From: JANOZM01 sp031429355
GTDB taxonomy: Bacteria > Pseudomonadota > Gammaproteobacteria > Burkholderiales > Burkholderiaceae_E
Direction: 5' to 3'
DNA: 64,000 bases
Assembly (NCBI GenBank): GCA_031429355.1
Contig: JANOZM010000007.1
Location: 1-64,000 of the forward strand
Positions 32,882 to 41,658 of this stretch are shown one piece after another (positions within the stretch are counted from its first letter, which is position 1; each line of letters opens with the position of its first letter). The notes under the pieces were generated by a model. It saw nothing but the letters and a program-made list of their open reading frames with translations. It did no database searches and was not told the DNA's origin. The translations under genes were made by a program, and so were the position numbers.

Positions 32882-34726
32882 ATGCTATTAGAAACAAATC
32901 GTTCTCCACTTAAACGAATCGATATTTTTATTCCGTTCGTACTTATATTGGGAATCACTATTCCTGTCGTGTTGTACTCGATGATTATGGTAAACATTGG
33001 CTGGAGCGCGCCGACCCTTGGCGCAGGTTCAGTTAGTAGTTTTTTTGGCAACAGCAACACTGCTGTACTTTTGTACGAATCGCAATCGACGCGCGCGCAT
33101 TTCTCGAAGGTCGGCGGTAACTACGAAAATCTTTTGAAACCTTGGCGTGGGTACTTTCAAGACCGCAAGAGAAAATTTAAAAGTATTAGTAACGAAGCGG
33201 ACATTGCAGAATTGAAAGAAGGCGTTTTAATTTTACCCTCGTCAGTTGCGCTCAGTGACGCCGAGCGAAATGCAATTATGGCTTTCCGCGAAAAAGGCGG
33301 CTCCGTTTTGGCTACCTGGGCTACTGGTACAAGAACAAATGATGGTGAGTGGGCCGGTTGGCAGTTTCTGGAATTACTTGGGGCAAACCATTTAGGCGCA
33401 ATAGAAAATGACGCAGCGAATCGAACCCTTGTTATTGATGGGCACTCACCAATCTCAAACTCGTTGCCTGCCGGTCAAAAATTTCTAATGGCAAAAACAG
33501 GCGAACAATTGCTACGACTTAAGGGCGAACACAGCGCAGCCCGATTTAGCGATGCGCAACGCGTAGTTTCACAAATAGATGCACGTGAAGGAGCGATTGT
33601 TTATTCGGAAGCGCCTACAACCTATAGCCGCTCAGCCGTTTTTGCGTTTTCGGAAAATGCTTGGGAAGCCCGTCCAGTGGTTGTACATAATTTAATCGAC
33701 GATACGTTAAAGTGGCTTAACCACGAGGTGGTTGCTACTCGCTCCTATTGGCCAGAAGGAAAGAAAGCGGCACAAGTCATCAGTAGCGATAGCGTACAAA
33801 ATTTGGAGCAAGCCGTTGAAATTGCATCTAGGCTACAAACCAAAGCAATACCCAGCACTTGTTTTGTTCCTGCCAGTGTTGCCAAGGCCAGTTTGAAAAC
33901 GATCAATTTGCTTTCGCGCGTTTGCGAAGTGGCGGTTTCAACGACAAACACGGTTACACCAAATGGCACTAACGCACCGTTGTCTCAAGCTCAATTGCAA
34001 AGCGCTAAAGCTGACTTAAACGCACTTTTTGCGTCGGGTGGAAAAACAGTCGGGGTAAAATTAGACTACGAACTATCGGACAAATCGATAGAACCTGCTT
34101 TAACCAATAGCGGCTTTAAATATTACACAGCCAGCTTGGCACAAAGCGATTCACGCCTTCCTGAGTTTGCCAAGGCTCCAGACCCTGATCCATCGATTGA
34201 TTTGATTCGGCTGCCCATTGCTCAACGCGAGCAAGCACAATTTCGCGGTGTAATGAATCAAGCACAAATTGCGCTCCAACTAAAAGAGGACTTCGAACAG
34301 GTTCTGCGCGACGGAGGCTTAGGTTGGCTTCACTTTAATGCCGAAAACTCAAAAGAAAATTCTGCTTCCAATCAAGCATTTCAGAATCATTTGGAGCAAA
34401 TTGTAAAAAATCGTCAATCGGTCTGGTTTGCAAACGCAGTGCAAGTTAGCGAATGGTGGCGTACACGCGAGCAAATTAAGCTCGAAACGGCCTACAACGG
34501 AAAACGTTTTGATATCAACCTGACAATTAAAGGTAACACCCCCATGGCTGGTGCTGCTCTTGTTGTTATGCTGCCGAAAAAGAATGTAGCGCTGGATATT
34601 AGCGGTAGCAAGGTTGGCATGCCAATTCCGATTGTTACGATCTTGGACGAGTATCGCGCTTTGTTAAATTTTGCTCAGCTAGCGCCAGGCAACTACAGCT
34701 ATCAAGTCACTTTCTCAAAAAAATGA
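32882..34726 (+). CDS. Membrane-anchored amidotransferase-like/degenerate NodB-like protein (paralog 1)
   Basis: A 614-aa protein with one N-terminal helix (about 14-36) and a large periplasmic part. The first half resembles a class I amidotransferase (ThuA-like) fold: AVLLYESQSTRAHFSKVGG, GVLILPSSVALSDAERNAI, REKGGSVLATWATGT. The second half (about 295-525) resembles a polysaccharide deacetylase barrel, but the NodB metal and catalytic motifs (TFDD, HSxxH, RxPY) are absent. A beta-sandwich-like C-terminus follows. It is a clear paralog of the protein at 35648-37600. Probably a non-enzymatic envelope component of the polymer machinery. Confidence 0.65.
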   Translation: MLLETNRSPLKRIDIFIPFVLILGITIPVVLYSMIMVNIGWSAPTLGAGSVSSFFGNSNTAVLLYESQSTRAHFSKVGGNYENLLKPWRGYFQDRKRKFKSISNEADIAELKEGVLILPSSVALSDAERNAIMAFREKGGSVLATWATGTRTNDGEWAGWQFLELLGANHLGAIENDAANRTLVIDGHSPISNSLPAGQKFLMAKTGEQLLRLKGEHSAARFSDAQRVVSQIDAREGAIVYSEAPTTYSRSAVFAFSENAWEARPVVVHNLIDDTLKWLNHEVVATRSYWPEGKKAAQVISSDSVQNLEQAVEIASRLQTKAIPSTCFVPASVAKASLKTINLLSRVCEVAVSTTNTVTPNGTNAPLSQAQLQSAKADLNALFASGGKTVGVKLDYELSDKSIEPALTNSGFKYYTASLAQSDSRLPEFAKAPDPDPSIDLIRLPIAQREQAQFRGVMNQAQIALQLKEDFEQVLRDGGLGWLHFNAENSKENSASNQAFQNHLEQIVKNRQSVWFANAVQVSEWWRTREQIKLETAYNGKRFDINLTIKGNTPMAGAALVVMLPKKNVALDISGSKVGMPIPIVTILDEYRALLNFAQLAPGNYSYQVTFSKK

Positions 34727-34732
34727 GTCCTT

Positions 34733-35467
34733 ATGATTAAGTTTTATTACAATACCTCCGCACAATCGCTCATGGTCGCATTCGCGCTAGAAGAGCTCGC
34801 GATTTCCTACGAAGCCATTCCGGTGGATGTTCGCAAGCAGCAGCATTTAGAACCTTACTATCTTGAAATTAATCCGCAAGCTCGTATACCAACTTTGGTG
34901 ATTGAAAAAATTGGTGACGGAACTGTGCCATTTACTGACGCAACCGCCATTCTTTTGCACTTGTCAGAACGTTCGTCGATGCTAATGCCTCCGGCACAGC
35001 AAGCCTATTTTCGTGCTCAGACACTATCTTGGCTAATGTATGTCAATAGTGCTTTAGGGCCCCTTTCCGAACAAGCCGGACACTTTCGTTTTGCAGCGCC
35101 TAAACAAAACAATGCTTCTGAACAATCAACGCAAAGCGACCGGTATGCAGAACAACGCTTTAACGGCATGGCTCTAAATGGTTGGCAACAAATTGAACAA
35201 AGATTAGGGCATCAAAAATTTGTTGCGGGCCAGCAGTTTACTGTGGCTGACATCGCGCTTTGGAGCTGGGCCAAAGACCTAAGCTATTGGCTAGGATTGG
35301 GGCCGACCGTGTGGGAAGGGTTTCCCCAAACTAAGCGTTGGTTAGAAACCGTTCAGCAGCGACCGGCCTTTGCTATGGTCGAACAATTAAAAAACAAAAA
35401 CAATTTTAAAGTAGCTCGACGGGCACGGTTCCCAGAAGCTTTAAAAGGGGCTTCAATTTCCGTCTAA
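34733..35467 (+). CDS. Glutathione S-transferase family protein
   Basis: A 244-aa cytosolic GST. The N-terminal thioredoxin-like domain has FYYNTSAQSLMVAFALEEL and the conserved INPQARIPTLVI with the cis-Pro and then FTDATAILLHL, the Ser/Thr/Asp region that binds the glutathione glutamyl end. The helical C-domain has QQFTVADIALWSWAKDLSYW, the N-capping motif. It resembles the YfcG/YghU group in general pattern. It lies six bases after paralog 1 and before paralog 2, embedded in a polysaccharide operon, with no obvious role there. Confidence 0.88.
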   Translation: MIKFYYNTSAQSLMVAFALEELAISYEAIPVDVRKQQHLEPYYLEINPQARIPTLVIEKIGDGTVPFTDATAILLHLSERSSMLMPPAQQAYFRAQTLSWLMYVNSALGPLSEQAGHFRFAAPKQNNASEQSTQSDRYAEQRFNGMALNGWQQIEQRLGHQKFVAGQQFTVADIALWSWAKDLSYWLGLGPTVWEGFPQTKRWLETVQQRPAFAMVEQLKNKNNFKVARRARFPEALKGASISV

Positions 35468-35647
35468 ATCCAATGGATTTTAAGGTCTGCTCAAGTGTTC
35501 GAACATTAGTAGTATGAACGGTTAATTCTAGTTCTTTTACGACACTTTTCCCCTATGAAAAGTCCGCCTGTCGGCGTTTAATTGACCACTATAACCCCCA
35601 GTAACGAGAATCAAGATACATCGTTAATTCTCGCGGCTTAGGTGGCA
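35468..35647. other. Intergenic gap inside the exopolysaccharide locus
   Basis: This is the largest non-coding gap in the 29.9-44.7 kb stretch. No ORF or clear promoter box is recognised. It may hold a second promoter for the paralog 2-bcsD-bcsQ-bcsA-bcsB group. Confidence 0.3.
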
Positions 35648-37600
35648 ATGCTGGTCTTTAGACATTCAATAGGTAAGATACTTTTCACTCCATTTTTGGT
35701 GTGGGGAACTCTATTGCCGGTCGCCTTACTACAAGGCTGTGCTGTTGGACAAACAACTATCGAACAGCCATTAGCTAACACCCCAAAGACAGCGACCACT
35801 ACAAAACAATTATCGGACGATTTTTTTACACCGAAGGGTGTTTTGGCTAACGCAGCCAAACAAAAGAGCAGTAAATTACCGACGCAACATCCAAAGCTTG
35901 CTACTTCGTCTGTGCCGCAACCTTTCGAAGCTCGGGTTCTACTGTACAGCTCACCGTCAAACAAAGCATTCTTCGAAACAGCTGGCCTCAATGTAGCAAA
36001 CACAATGCGGGGCTGGGAAAGTTTCTTAAAAAAATATCAGTTTTCATACGCGCAAATTAGTCATGTTTCGCAACTAGAACAAAGCGCTTCGGGTCTCCTA
36101 ATTTTGCCATCAACCGTGGCCTTATCACTTCGTGAAAAACAAGCAATTGTTGATTTTCGCGGTCGCGGTGGCAGCATCTTATCCACTTGGCTTACCGGGG
36201 CGCGCGATGATAAAGGCGCTTGGCAGGGTTTTGACTTCATGGAGCAAGTACTTGATGCAAAAGTTATTGGCGATACCAGCGCGCACAAAGATGATAATTT
36301 TTTACTGCCACATGGAAACAGCCCAGTTACCAACGTAATGTTGGCCGGTGAGCGAGTTTGGTTGGAGCGCGCTAAACACTGGCTGCCATTAAAACTGGAT
36401 GGACGCCAAATCGCCGCCCAAATTATGGACTGGTCGCGTAGCTTTGATGCAAACAAAAATACAGGCGCCATTGTATTTGATGAACGGCCTTTGGCGGGCC
36501 AATCTTCTTCTCGCACGGTTAGCCTCGCCTACCCAGAGCGGTTATGGCAAACAGCTGAACCCAAACAGCTAGAAGCGATTCATCATAATGTTCTAACTTG
36601 GTTATTGCGTATTCCAAACGCCTACAAAGGGGCCTGGCCTGCAGGTACAAGTAGCGCACTATTAGTTGCAGTTGATGCCGCCGAAGTTGTTTCGGAAAGT
36701 GATATGGCCATTGCCAAACAAATGGAACAAAGCGGCATAAGAGCAACTTACTACACATTGAGTGACCATCTTGCCAAGTCATCAAAAAATTTAATCGCTT
36801 TGCAATTGCGTGGCCATGAAATTGCATTTATGGGCGATTCATTTAGTGGATTTAAAGGACAACCTGCATCAGTGCAAGCAACTCGATTGGACAAGGCCCG
36901 AAAATTAACGCAAGAATTACAAATTACGGTGCCTACAACACCTGGTTTTCACGCACCGACTGAGTCGTTTGATAAGACCACAAAAGAACTGTTAGCGCAG
37001 CGTGGTTTTGGACATTACATTGACACGATGGAAGCTAGCGAAGCGCGATTACCCTTTATTGCAAAAGAAGCTTCGGGCAGTATTCAACCTGTCGTTTTTC
37101 CAAGAACGCAAAGAGGACCAGAGGACGCAACCGAAGAAGGAGACGTTGACGAAGGTATCCAATCGTTTATAAGCGAATTCAGTCTTTCCACAAAAATGGG
37201 CGGTATCGCCGTTATTAGGATGCCAACGCAAAGTCTTTTGCCAGCCGAAGATTGGACCAAAGTGTTTGATGGCATTAAACAAAATAGCCACGGTGTGTGG
37301 GTTGCAACGGCTACTCAAATTGCCAATTGGTGGCGCGAGCGCGAGCGCGTTACTGTTGGGTTGCGCGGATTAATTAGCCAAGCCGAGTTATTAATTGAGA
37401 TCAGCGGCAGTGAAGCAATAAAAGAACCAATAGTTGCCTTAATCAATTTACCTAAAATGGGTGCAATCGTTACCGTTGACCAGAACAGTTTGATCGCGAG
37501 CAAAGTCAAAGTACTCGCAATTGATCGTTGGCGAGTTGGCGTTTTACTCAATGACATTCCGGCAGGCAGTCATCGCCTTCCCATCACGATTTCAAACTGA
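35648..37600 (+). CDS. Lipoprotein with amidotransferase-like and NodB-like domains (paralog 2)
   Basis: A product of about 650 aa that starts at ATG 35648 and carries a lipobox (ALLQGC, Cys near residue 30); the residue after Cys is Ala, so outer-membrane sorting is expected. The N-terminal half matches paralog 1 (GLLILPSTVALSLREKQAI, RGRGGSILSTWLTGA). The second half keeps more of a deacetylase-like pattern: LLVAVDAAEV, RGHEIAFMGDSF and TPGFHAPTESFD resemble NodB motifs 1-3, but the Asp-Asp, HxxxH and Arg-Pro forms are changed. An altered or lost deacetylase activity is likely. bcsD begins one base after its stop. Confidence 0.68.
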   Translation: MLVFRHSIGKILFTPFLVWGTLLPVALLQGCAVGQTTIEQPLANTPKTATTTKQLSDDFFTPKGVLANAAKQKSSKLPTQHPKLATSSVPQPFEARVLLYSSPSNKAFFETAGLNVANTMRGWESFLKKYQFSYAQISHVSQLEQSASGLLILPSTVALSLREKQAIVDFRGRGGSILSTWLTGARDDKGAWQGFDFMEQVLDAKVIGDTSAHKDDNFLLPHGNSPVTNVMLAGERVWLERAKHWLPLKLDGRQIAAQIMDWSRSFDANKNTGAIVFDERPLAGQSSSRTVSLAYPERLWQTAEPKQLEAIHHNVLTWLLRIPNAYKGAWPAGTSSALLVAVDAAEVVSESDMAIAKQMEQSGIRATYYTLSDHLAKSSKNLIALQLRGHEIAFMGDSFSGFKGQPASVQATRLDKARKLTQELQITVPTTPGFHAPTESFDKTTKELLAQRGFGHYIDTMEASEARLPFIAKEASGSIQPVVFPRTQRGPEDATEEGDVDEGIQSFISEFSLSTKMGGIAVIRMPTQSLLPAEDWTKVFDGIKQNSHGVWVATATQIANWWRERERVTVGLRGLISQAELLIEISGSEAIKEPIVALINLPKMGAIVTVDQNSLIASKVKVLAIDRWRVGVLLNDIPAGSHRLPITISN

Positions 37601-37601
37601 C

Positions 37602-38060
37602 ATGACCGCAACCTTAGAAACCTATTTCCGTTCCCAACAAGTCAGCTTGCAGTGGTCGCCAATTTTATTTGCAATGGCTCAAGAACTAGAAGCCATTGCA
37701 CCCGCAGCCGATTTACGCCTACTGTTTAAAAAAATGGGCACTCGCTTTGCAGAAACCATCGCCGAGCAGTTTGTAGACATAAAACAATTGCGAGAACTAA
37801 ACGATGCGCTTAACGACTTGTGGGCACGTACGCAATGGGGCTATGTTCAATTACAAGAGGCATCAGACTGTATCGAAATTTCCCACCAATTTTCGCCTTT
37901 ATACGAAGCTTTCGGAGAGCGCGCAGCGCCATGGTCGATTGGTTTACTAGAGGGGTTTTATCAAACCATCTTTAGAGTCTTTGGTGCCACCGAACTTTTA
38001 AGTGCGCAGTGTGTCGGGATTGATAACAACGGCCAAAAAATTAACATTCGATTCGCTTAA
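37602..38060 (+). CDS. bcsD: Cellulose synthase subunit D
   Basis: BcsD forms a periplasmic octamer that lines up nascent chains in Komagataeibacter-type cellulose systems. The 152-aa product, from the ATG at 37602, is the family's usual length (about 156). Seen are LYFR-like start (LETYFRSQQ), a central AADLRLLFKKMGTRFAE segment, LNDALNDLWARTQWGYVQLQE, and GLLEGFYQTIFRVFGA. The match is by pattern and context. An in-frame extension upstream to 37521 overlaps paralog 2 and is rejected. Confidence 0.78.
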   Translation: MTATLETYFRSQQVSLQWSPILFAMAQELEAIAPAADLRLLFKKMGTRFAETIAEQFVDIKQLRELNDALNDLWARTQWGYVQLQEASDCIEISHQFSPLYEAFGERAAPWSIGLLEGFYQTIFRVFGATELLSAQCVGIDNNGQKINIRFA

Positions 38061-38072
38061 AAAATACCCACT

Positions 38073-38756
38073 ATGTCCAGTAACTCGCAACTTAATGTTA
38101 GCAGCCTATTTCGTAGCTTAAAGCCCGAGTCGGCCAATGCCGATTCAATGAACGGTCAAATAAGCAAAAAAGCCGAGCAACGCTGGCCGTTGCTCCAATC
38201 GTTGCCGCCTACAAAATGGCCTTTAACGCCATCACTCAACGAGAACGAAAAACAAGCACGTCGTATCGATAACTCGGCCGATCAAAATTTACCATTACTT
38301 CGCAAACCAGAAAATTTAGTCCCGAGTATTGACCTGCGCATTACCGAAGGGTTAGACCGATTATTTGCTAAGACCAAACCAATGGAACAAAGTACTACGG
38401 TTAAGCCAATTCAAACTCAAGCAGCGACTGCTATTAATCTTGTTACAAAACCGAGCCTATTTAGCAACTTAGCGCCTATGGCTGCGTCGATATTTGCGGT
38501 TTCTCCTTCAGCTAAGCCTGATCCTATGCCTGTTCCGATCCCAGAAAAACCCGAATTTCAATCATTATTTGCACAAACAAATACACAAGAGACTGTGGCC
38601 ACCAAAATCAAACCAATAGAGGGGTCTATTCAATCTATTTTGGCTCGCATTGAAAATACAAAGCGCCACGAACTTTTAAAAACACAAGCGCCAAGTAGCG
38701 CAAGCAGTTCGACTATAAAACCGCCAAGCTTTTTGGCGCGACTTGGCAAGCGTTAG
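38073..38756 (+). CDS. BcsP/BcsR-like low-complexity protein
   Basis: A 227-aa disordered protein rich in Pro, Ser, Lys and Gln. The N-terminal region has AEQRWPLLQSLPP, which resembles the RWPLL segment of BcsR, and the C-terminal end is FLARLGKR. Proline-rich proteins of this kind, called BcsP, accompany bcsQ in several proteobacterial bcs operons and are thought to help place the synthase. The gene sits 14 bases before bcsQ. Homology is weak and rests mostly on position. Confidence 0.5.
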   Translation: MSSNSQLNVSSLFRSLKPESANADSMNGQISKKAEQRWPLLQSLPPTKWPLTPSLNENEKQARRIDNSADQNLPLLRKPENLVPSIDLRITEGLDRLFAKTKPMEQSTTVKPIQTQAATAINLVTKPSLFSNLAPMAASIFAVSPSAKPDPMPVPIPEKPEFQSLFAQTNTQETVATKIKPIEGSIQSILARIENTKRHELLKTQAPSSASSSTIKPPSFLARLGKR

Positions 38757-38770
38757 AAAAGTACCTTTAG

Positions 38771-39538
38771 ATGAAAGTGATTAGTATTGTTTCTATGAAG
38801 GGTGGCGTCGGTAAAACCACAGTTGCCGTTAACTTAGCTACATCCTTAGCGCAACGTTTGGGTAAAGGACGCGTCTCGATGATTGACTTCGACCCGCAAA
38901 ATGCAGCCCACTGGCATTTTGGCTCGCTTGATACAAACAGCCCAGGCATATGCCAGCTGGCCCTTCAAGGTCAGGTAGAGGCGAACACTATTGCTACTAA
39001 CCACGACCTTGGTTTAGATTGCTATCCATTCGGCAGCGCTTCAGAATCAGAACGCGTTGCGTTTGAAGCGGCATTGCACTCACAGGCTGATTGGTTAAAA
39101 CAGTTTACAAAAGCGATCGGTAGCCCGGACGACGGAATCGTTATTATCGATACGCCGTCAGGACATTCCGTTTATTTGAATCAAGCAATTAGCGCATCCG
39201 ATTTGATTATTGTTGTTCTGTTATCCGATGCAGGGTCATACGCAACGGTTCCGACAATGGAATCATTGCTGGATGAAATGATTCCCCTAAATCCAAATCT
39301 TAAGAGCGTGTATGTCTTAAATCAATCGGACCCGACCGACCTCCTTAATGCAGATGTCGCAACGACTTTACGCAATCATTTAGGCGCACGAGTTGCTCCA
39401 GTTTTAATCAGTGGTGACGAAGCCGTAAAAGAAGCACTGGCTGTGCAACAGTCTGTTTTAATATACGACCCCCATGGCCAAGCCAGCCAAGATGTTGCTA
39501 GTCTTGCGCGCTGGACCCTTAGAGAATTGAGTAAATGA
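38771..39538 (+). CDS. bcsQ: BcsQ (YhjQ) MinD-type ATPase, copy 1
   Basis: A 255-aa deviant Walker A ATPase that in enterobacteria places the cellulose machinery and is needed for BcsE/R binding. Motifs: VSMKGGVGKTTVAVNLA, switch IDFDPQNAAHWHFG (a BcsQ hallmark), VIIDTPSGHSVYLNQ, VLLSDAGSYATVP. It overlaps the bcsA homologue by four bases (ATGA). A second BcsQ lies on the other side of bcsB. Confidence 0.9.
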   Translation: MKVISIVSMKGGVGKTTVAVNLATSLAQRLGKGRVSMIDFDPQNAAHWHFGSLDTNSPGICQLALQGQVEANTIATNHDLGLDCYPFGSASESERVAFEAALHSQADWLKQFTKAIGSPDDGIVIIDTPSGHSVYLNQAISASDLIIVVLLSDAGSYATVPTMESLLDEMIPLNPNLKSVYVLNQSDPTDLLNADVATTLRNHLGARVAPVLISGDEAVKEALAVQQSVLIYDPHGQASQDVASLARWTLRELSK

Positions 39539-41658
39539 CGCCATCGTTAATTTTGCATTTGTGGCGAGAGCGATGGGGTAAAGCCGAACAAAGCAATCCA
39601 AACAAGCCGTACCTACTGGACGCGGTGTATCAGTGGGGAGTAAAAATACCCACGAGCAACGCATTTGCGATTCCGGGTATTTCGTTGTTTGTCGTTGCGT
39701 TGTTTACAGCGTTTGCTTTTTTTGTTGCTAATTTACGCTTTAGTTTAAACGGGCAAATTAGCTTTGCAGGCTTAATGGTTTGCGCCGCACTTTTGTTGCG
39801 CCGATACTCAGGCCCATTTTTTACGCTTTGTCTAATTGGCCTGACCCTTTTATGTTTGGCGCAGTACTTTAATTGGCGGTTCGGGCAAACATTGCAAAAT
39901 CAGTTTGGCTGGGGTTTCGTTTGGGCTTTTACGCTAGCCGCAATTGAGTTAGTGGTTGTTTTTTATTTCGCGTTGGGATGGTTGATCAAACTGTCGCCAA
40001 TCCGCGAAACCGTCATCGCGATGCCAGAGAATCAAAAAGATTGGCCCTCGATCAACCTAGTGTTACTTAGTGATGCTATGGGAGACGATACGATTAGTAC
40101 TGAACAAATCCACGAGTTTGCAAATCGTCTCGGTTTATTAGCGTGGCCCGAAAAAAAGATTGTCGTTTCGCCATACACGATTATCAGTGGCGATTCAAAC
40201 CATCGGTTTAATCAAATTAATGAACTAATTAATCAAACTCAACAAGACTTAGTATTATTTATTGAACCTAATGGGCTTAACCAAACGAAGCTTTGGCAAT
40301 GGGTAGACAGCAAAAACTTTCTTGAGCGAATGAGTGCTTGGTTTATTCGTGATGCTGGATTAGCGTTCCTTTACGGGAAAAATGGGTTTTTAAGTAGTCA
40401 GTTTAATCAGACTGAAGCCTTGATAAATAAGCGGTTTAGTTCACATTCGTTGCCAATATCAATGGTACGCACCGTTGCGTGGCAGCAGTTGGGTATGATG
40501 CCAGCGAACGAAAAAACAAGCGCTTTGATGAACAAAAGTAGTCTGCTAATCGCCGAACATACAAACAAAAAAGCACTAGAGCTAGCGCTCGATCAACGAA
40601 GCGAATTCGTTTTTTCCAAAGTAGACCGTGCCAATTCAAAGTTTGTTCAAGGACTTAAGGCAGGACTTATTAGTACCCGCGAAATGCTGGGGTTTTATAA
40701 AAATATAGTGGCACTTGCGTTTTTTTCGACACCGCTCGCATTACTTGTTTTTGGGACCCAACTCGTTAGCGCCAAATTTGAATGGTTTTTCGCATTAGCA
40801 ATTCCAGCTATTGTCCTGTTTGCAATTACAAATTCACGCACCAATATTTATAGTCGTTGGAGCTCCTGGCGTCAACTGAAAGAATCGATACTTGCCTTGT
40901 ATTTTTTATGTTTAACGCCAATAAAATTTGTCACAACCATTGTTAAACGACCAAGCCTTTTGGTGCATCGGTGGTGGTCACAGATGTCCGCCTTTGAATT
41001 GGCAATTGAAGCCTTAGTTGCAATACTATTGTTTGGCAATTTTGTTGGTTTAGTACACAGCATTAATTTCTTTTTAAACTACGATTCCCTTGGACACGAG
41101 TGGCGCATTTTTTACGTCACATGGGCTGTTTTTAATTGTCTGCTTTTGCTTTCGCGCCAAGCGATTGAACACGAAAAAGCCCACATCGTTTGGTTTGCAA
41201 AACGTCAAGCGCAACAATCTGGAACGGTGCACCTACCCTTGGGGCGTACAGTAGTTTGCAAAACGCTCAACTTTCCAAACGCAAATTTAGTGTTGCAACT
41301 GCCGGTTAATATTCAAACCCAGTACGGCCTAACCCTTGGCCAAACGATCACACTTAGTTTTTGGCATGCTCATCAGCACTTTAATTGGAAAGCCTTGGTT
41401 AAAACAATTGAAAGTTCCAATATTGAAGTATCAATTGCGCCAACTGAACAAGACTTTGTTCGGCTGACACAAGCTCTATTAGTTCGCAACAAAAACTGGC
41501 CAGCGTGGTTACCCTCAAAAAACGCTGACCGCCCTTTTCCAGCATGGTTCTATTCTTTTATCGAATCCTTGCCCGCAAAAATGATTGATTTGAGCGCTCG
41601 CTTTATGGGGCTATTTACTTTGGACTCGATCAGTCGATTGTGGAAACAAAAAAAATGA
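39535..41658 (+). CDS. Catalytically degenerate BcsA homologue
   Basis: A 707-aa multi-pass protein placed between bcsQ and bcsB exactly where bcsA belongs. BcsA-like segments remain: QYFNWRFGQTL (110-120), FAITNSRTNIYSRWSSWRQ (429-447) then LKESILALYF, and a C-terminal DFVRLTQALLVRNKNW. The active-site motifs do not: the DDG region is unrecognisable, the DxD site reads FIEPN (242-246), and no TED or QxxRW is found. The PilZ part (about 555-640) lacks RxxxR and DxSxxG. The frame is open over its full length, so it looks maintained. Likely a non-catalytic membrane partner of BcsB. Confidence 0.85.
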   Translation: MTPSLILHLWRERWGKAEQSNPNKPYLLDAVYQWGVKIPTSNAFAIPGISLFVVALFTAFAFFVANLRFSLNGQISFAGLMVCAALLLRRYSGPFFTLCLIGLTLLCLAQYFNWRFGQTLQNQFGWGFVWAFTLAAIELVVVFYFALGWLIKLSPIRETVIAMPENQKDWPSINLVLLSDAMGDDTISTEQIHEFANRLGLLAWPEKKIVVSPYTIISGDSNHRFNQINELINQTQQDLVLFIEPNGLNQTKLWQWVDSKNFLERMSAWFIRDAGLAFLYGKNGFLSSQFNQTEALINKRFSSHSLPISMVRTVAWQQLGMMPANEKTSALMNKSSLLIAEHTNKKALELALDQRSEFVFSKVDRANSKFVQGLKAGLISTREMLGFYKNIVALAFFSTPLALLVFGTQLVSAKFEWFFALAIPAIVLFAITNSRTNIYSRWSSWRQLKESILALYFLCLTPIKFVTTIVKRPSLLVHRWWSQMSAFELAIEALVAILLFGNFVGLVHSINFFLNYDSLGHEWRIFYVTWAVFNCLLLLSRQAIEHEKAHIVWFAKRQAQQSGTVHLPLGRTVVCKTLNFPNANLVLQLPVNIQTQYGLTLGQTITLSFWHAHQHFNWKALVKTIESSNIEVSIAPTEQDFVRLTQALLVRNKNWPAWLPSKNADRPFPAWFYSFIESLPAKMIDLSARFMGLFTLDSISRLWKQKK

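Noticed and set aside
35638..36003. Minus-strand frame opposite the lipoprotein paralog
   Set aside because: It has no start signal, low-complexity composition and is fully covered by the plus-strand gene with a lipobox and conserved domains.
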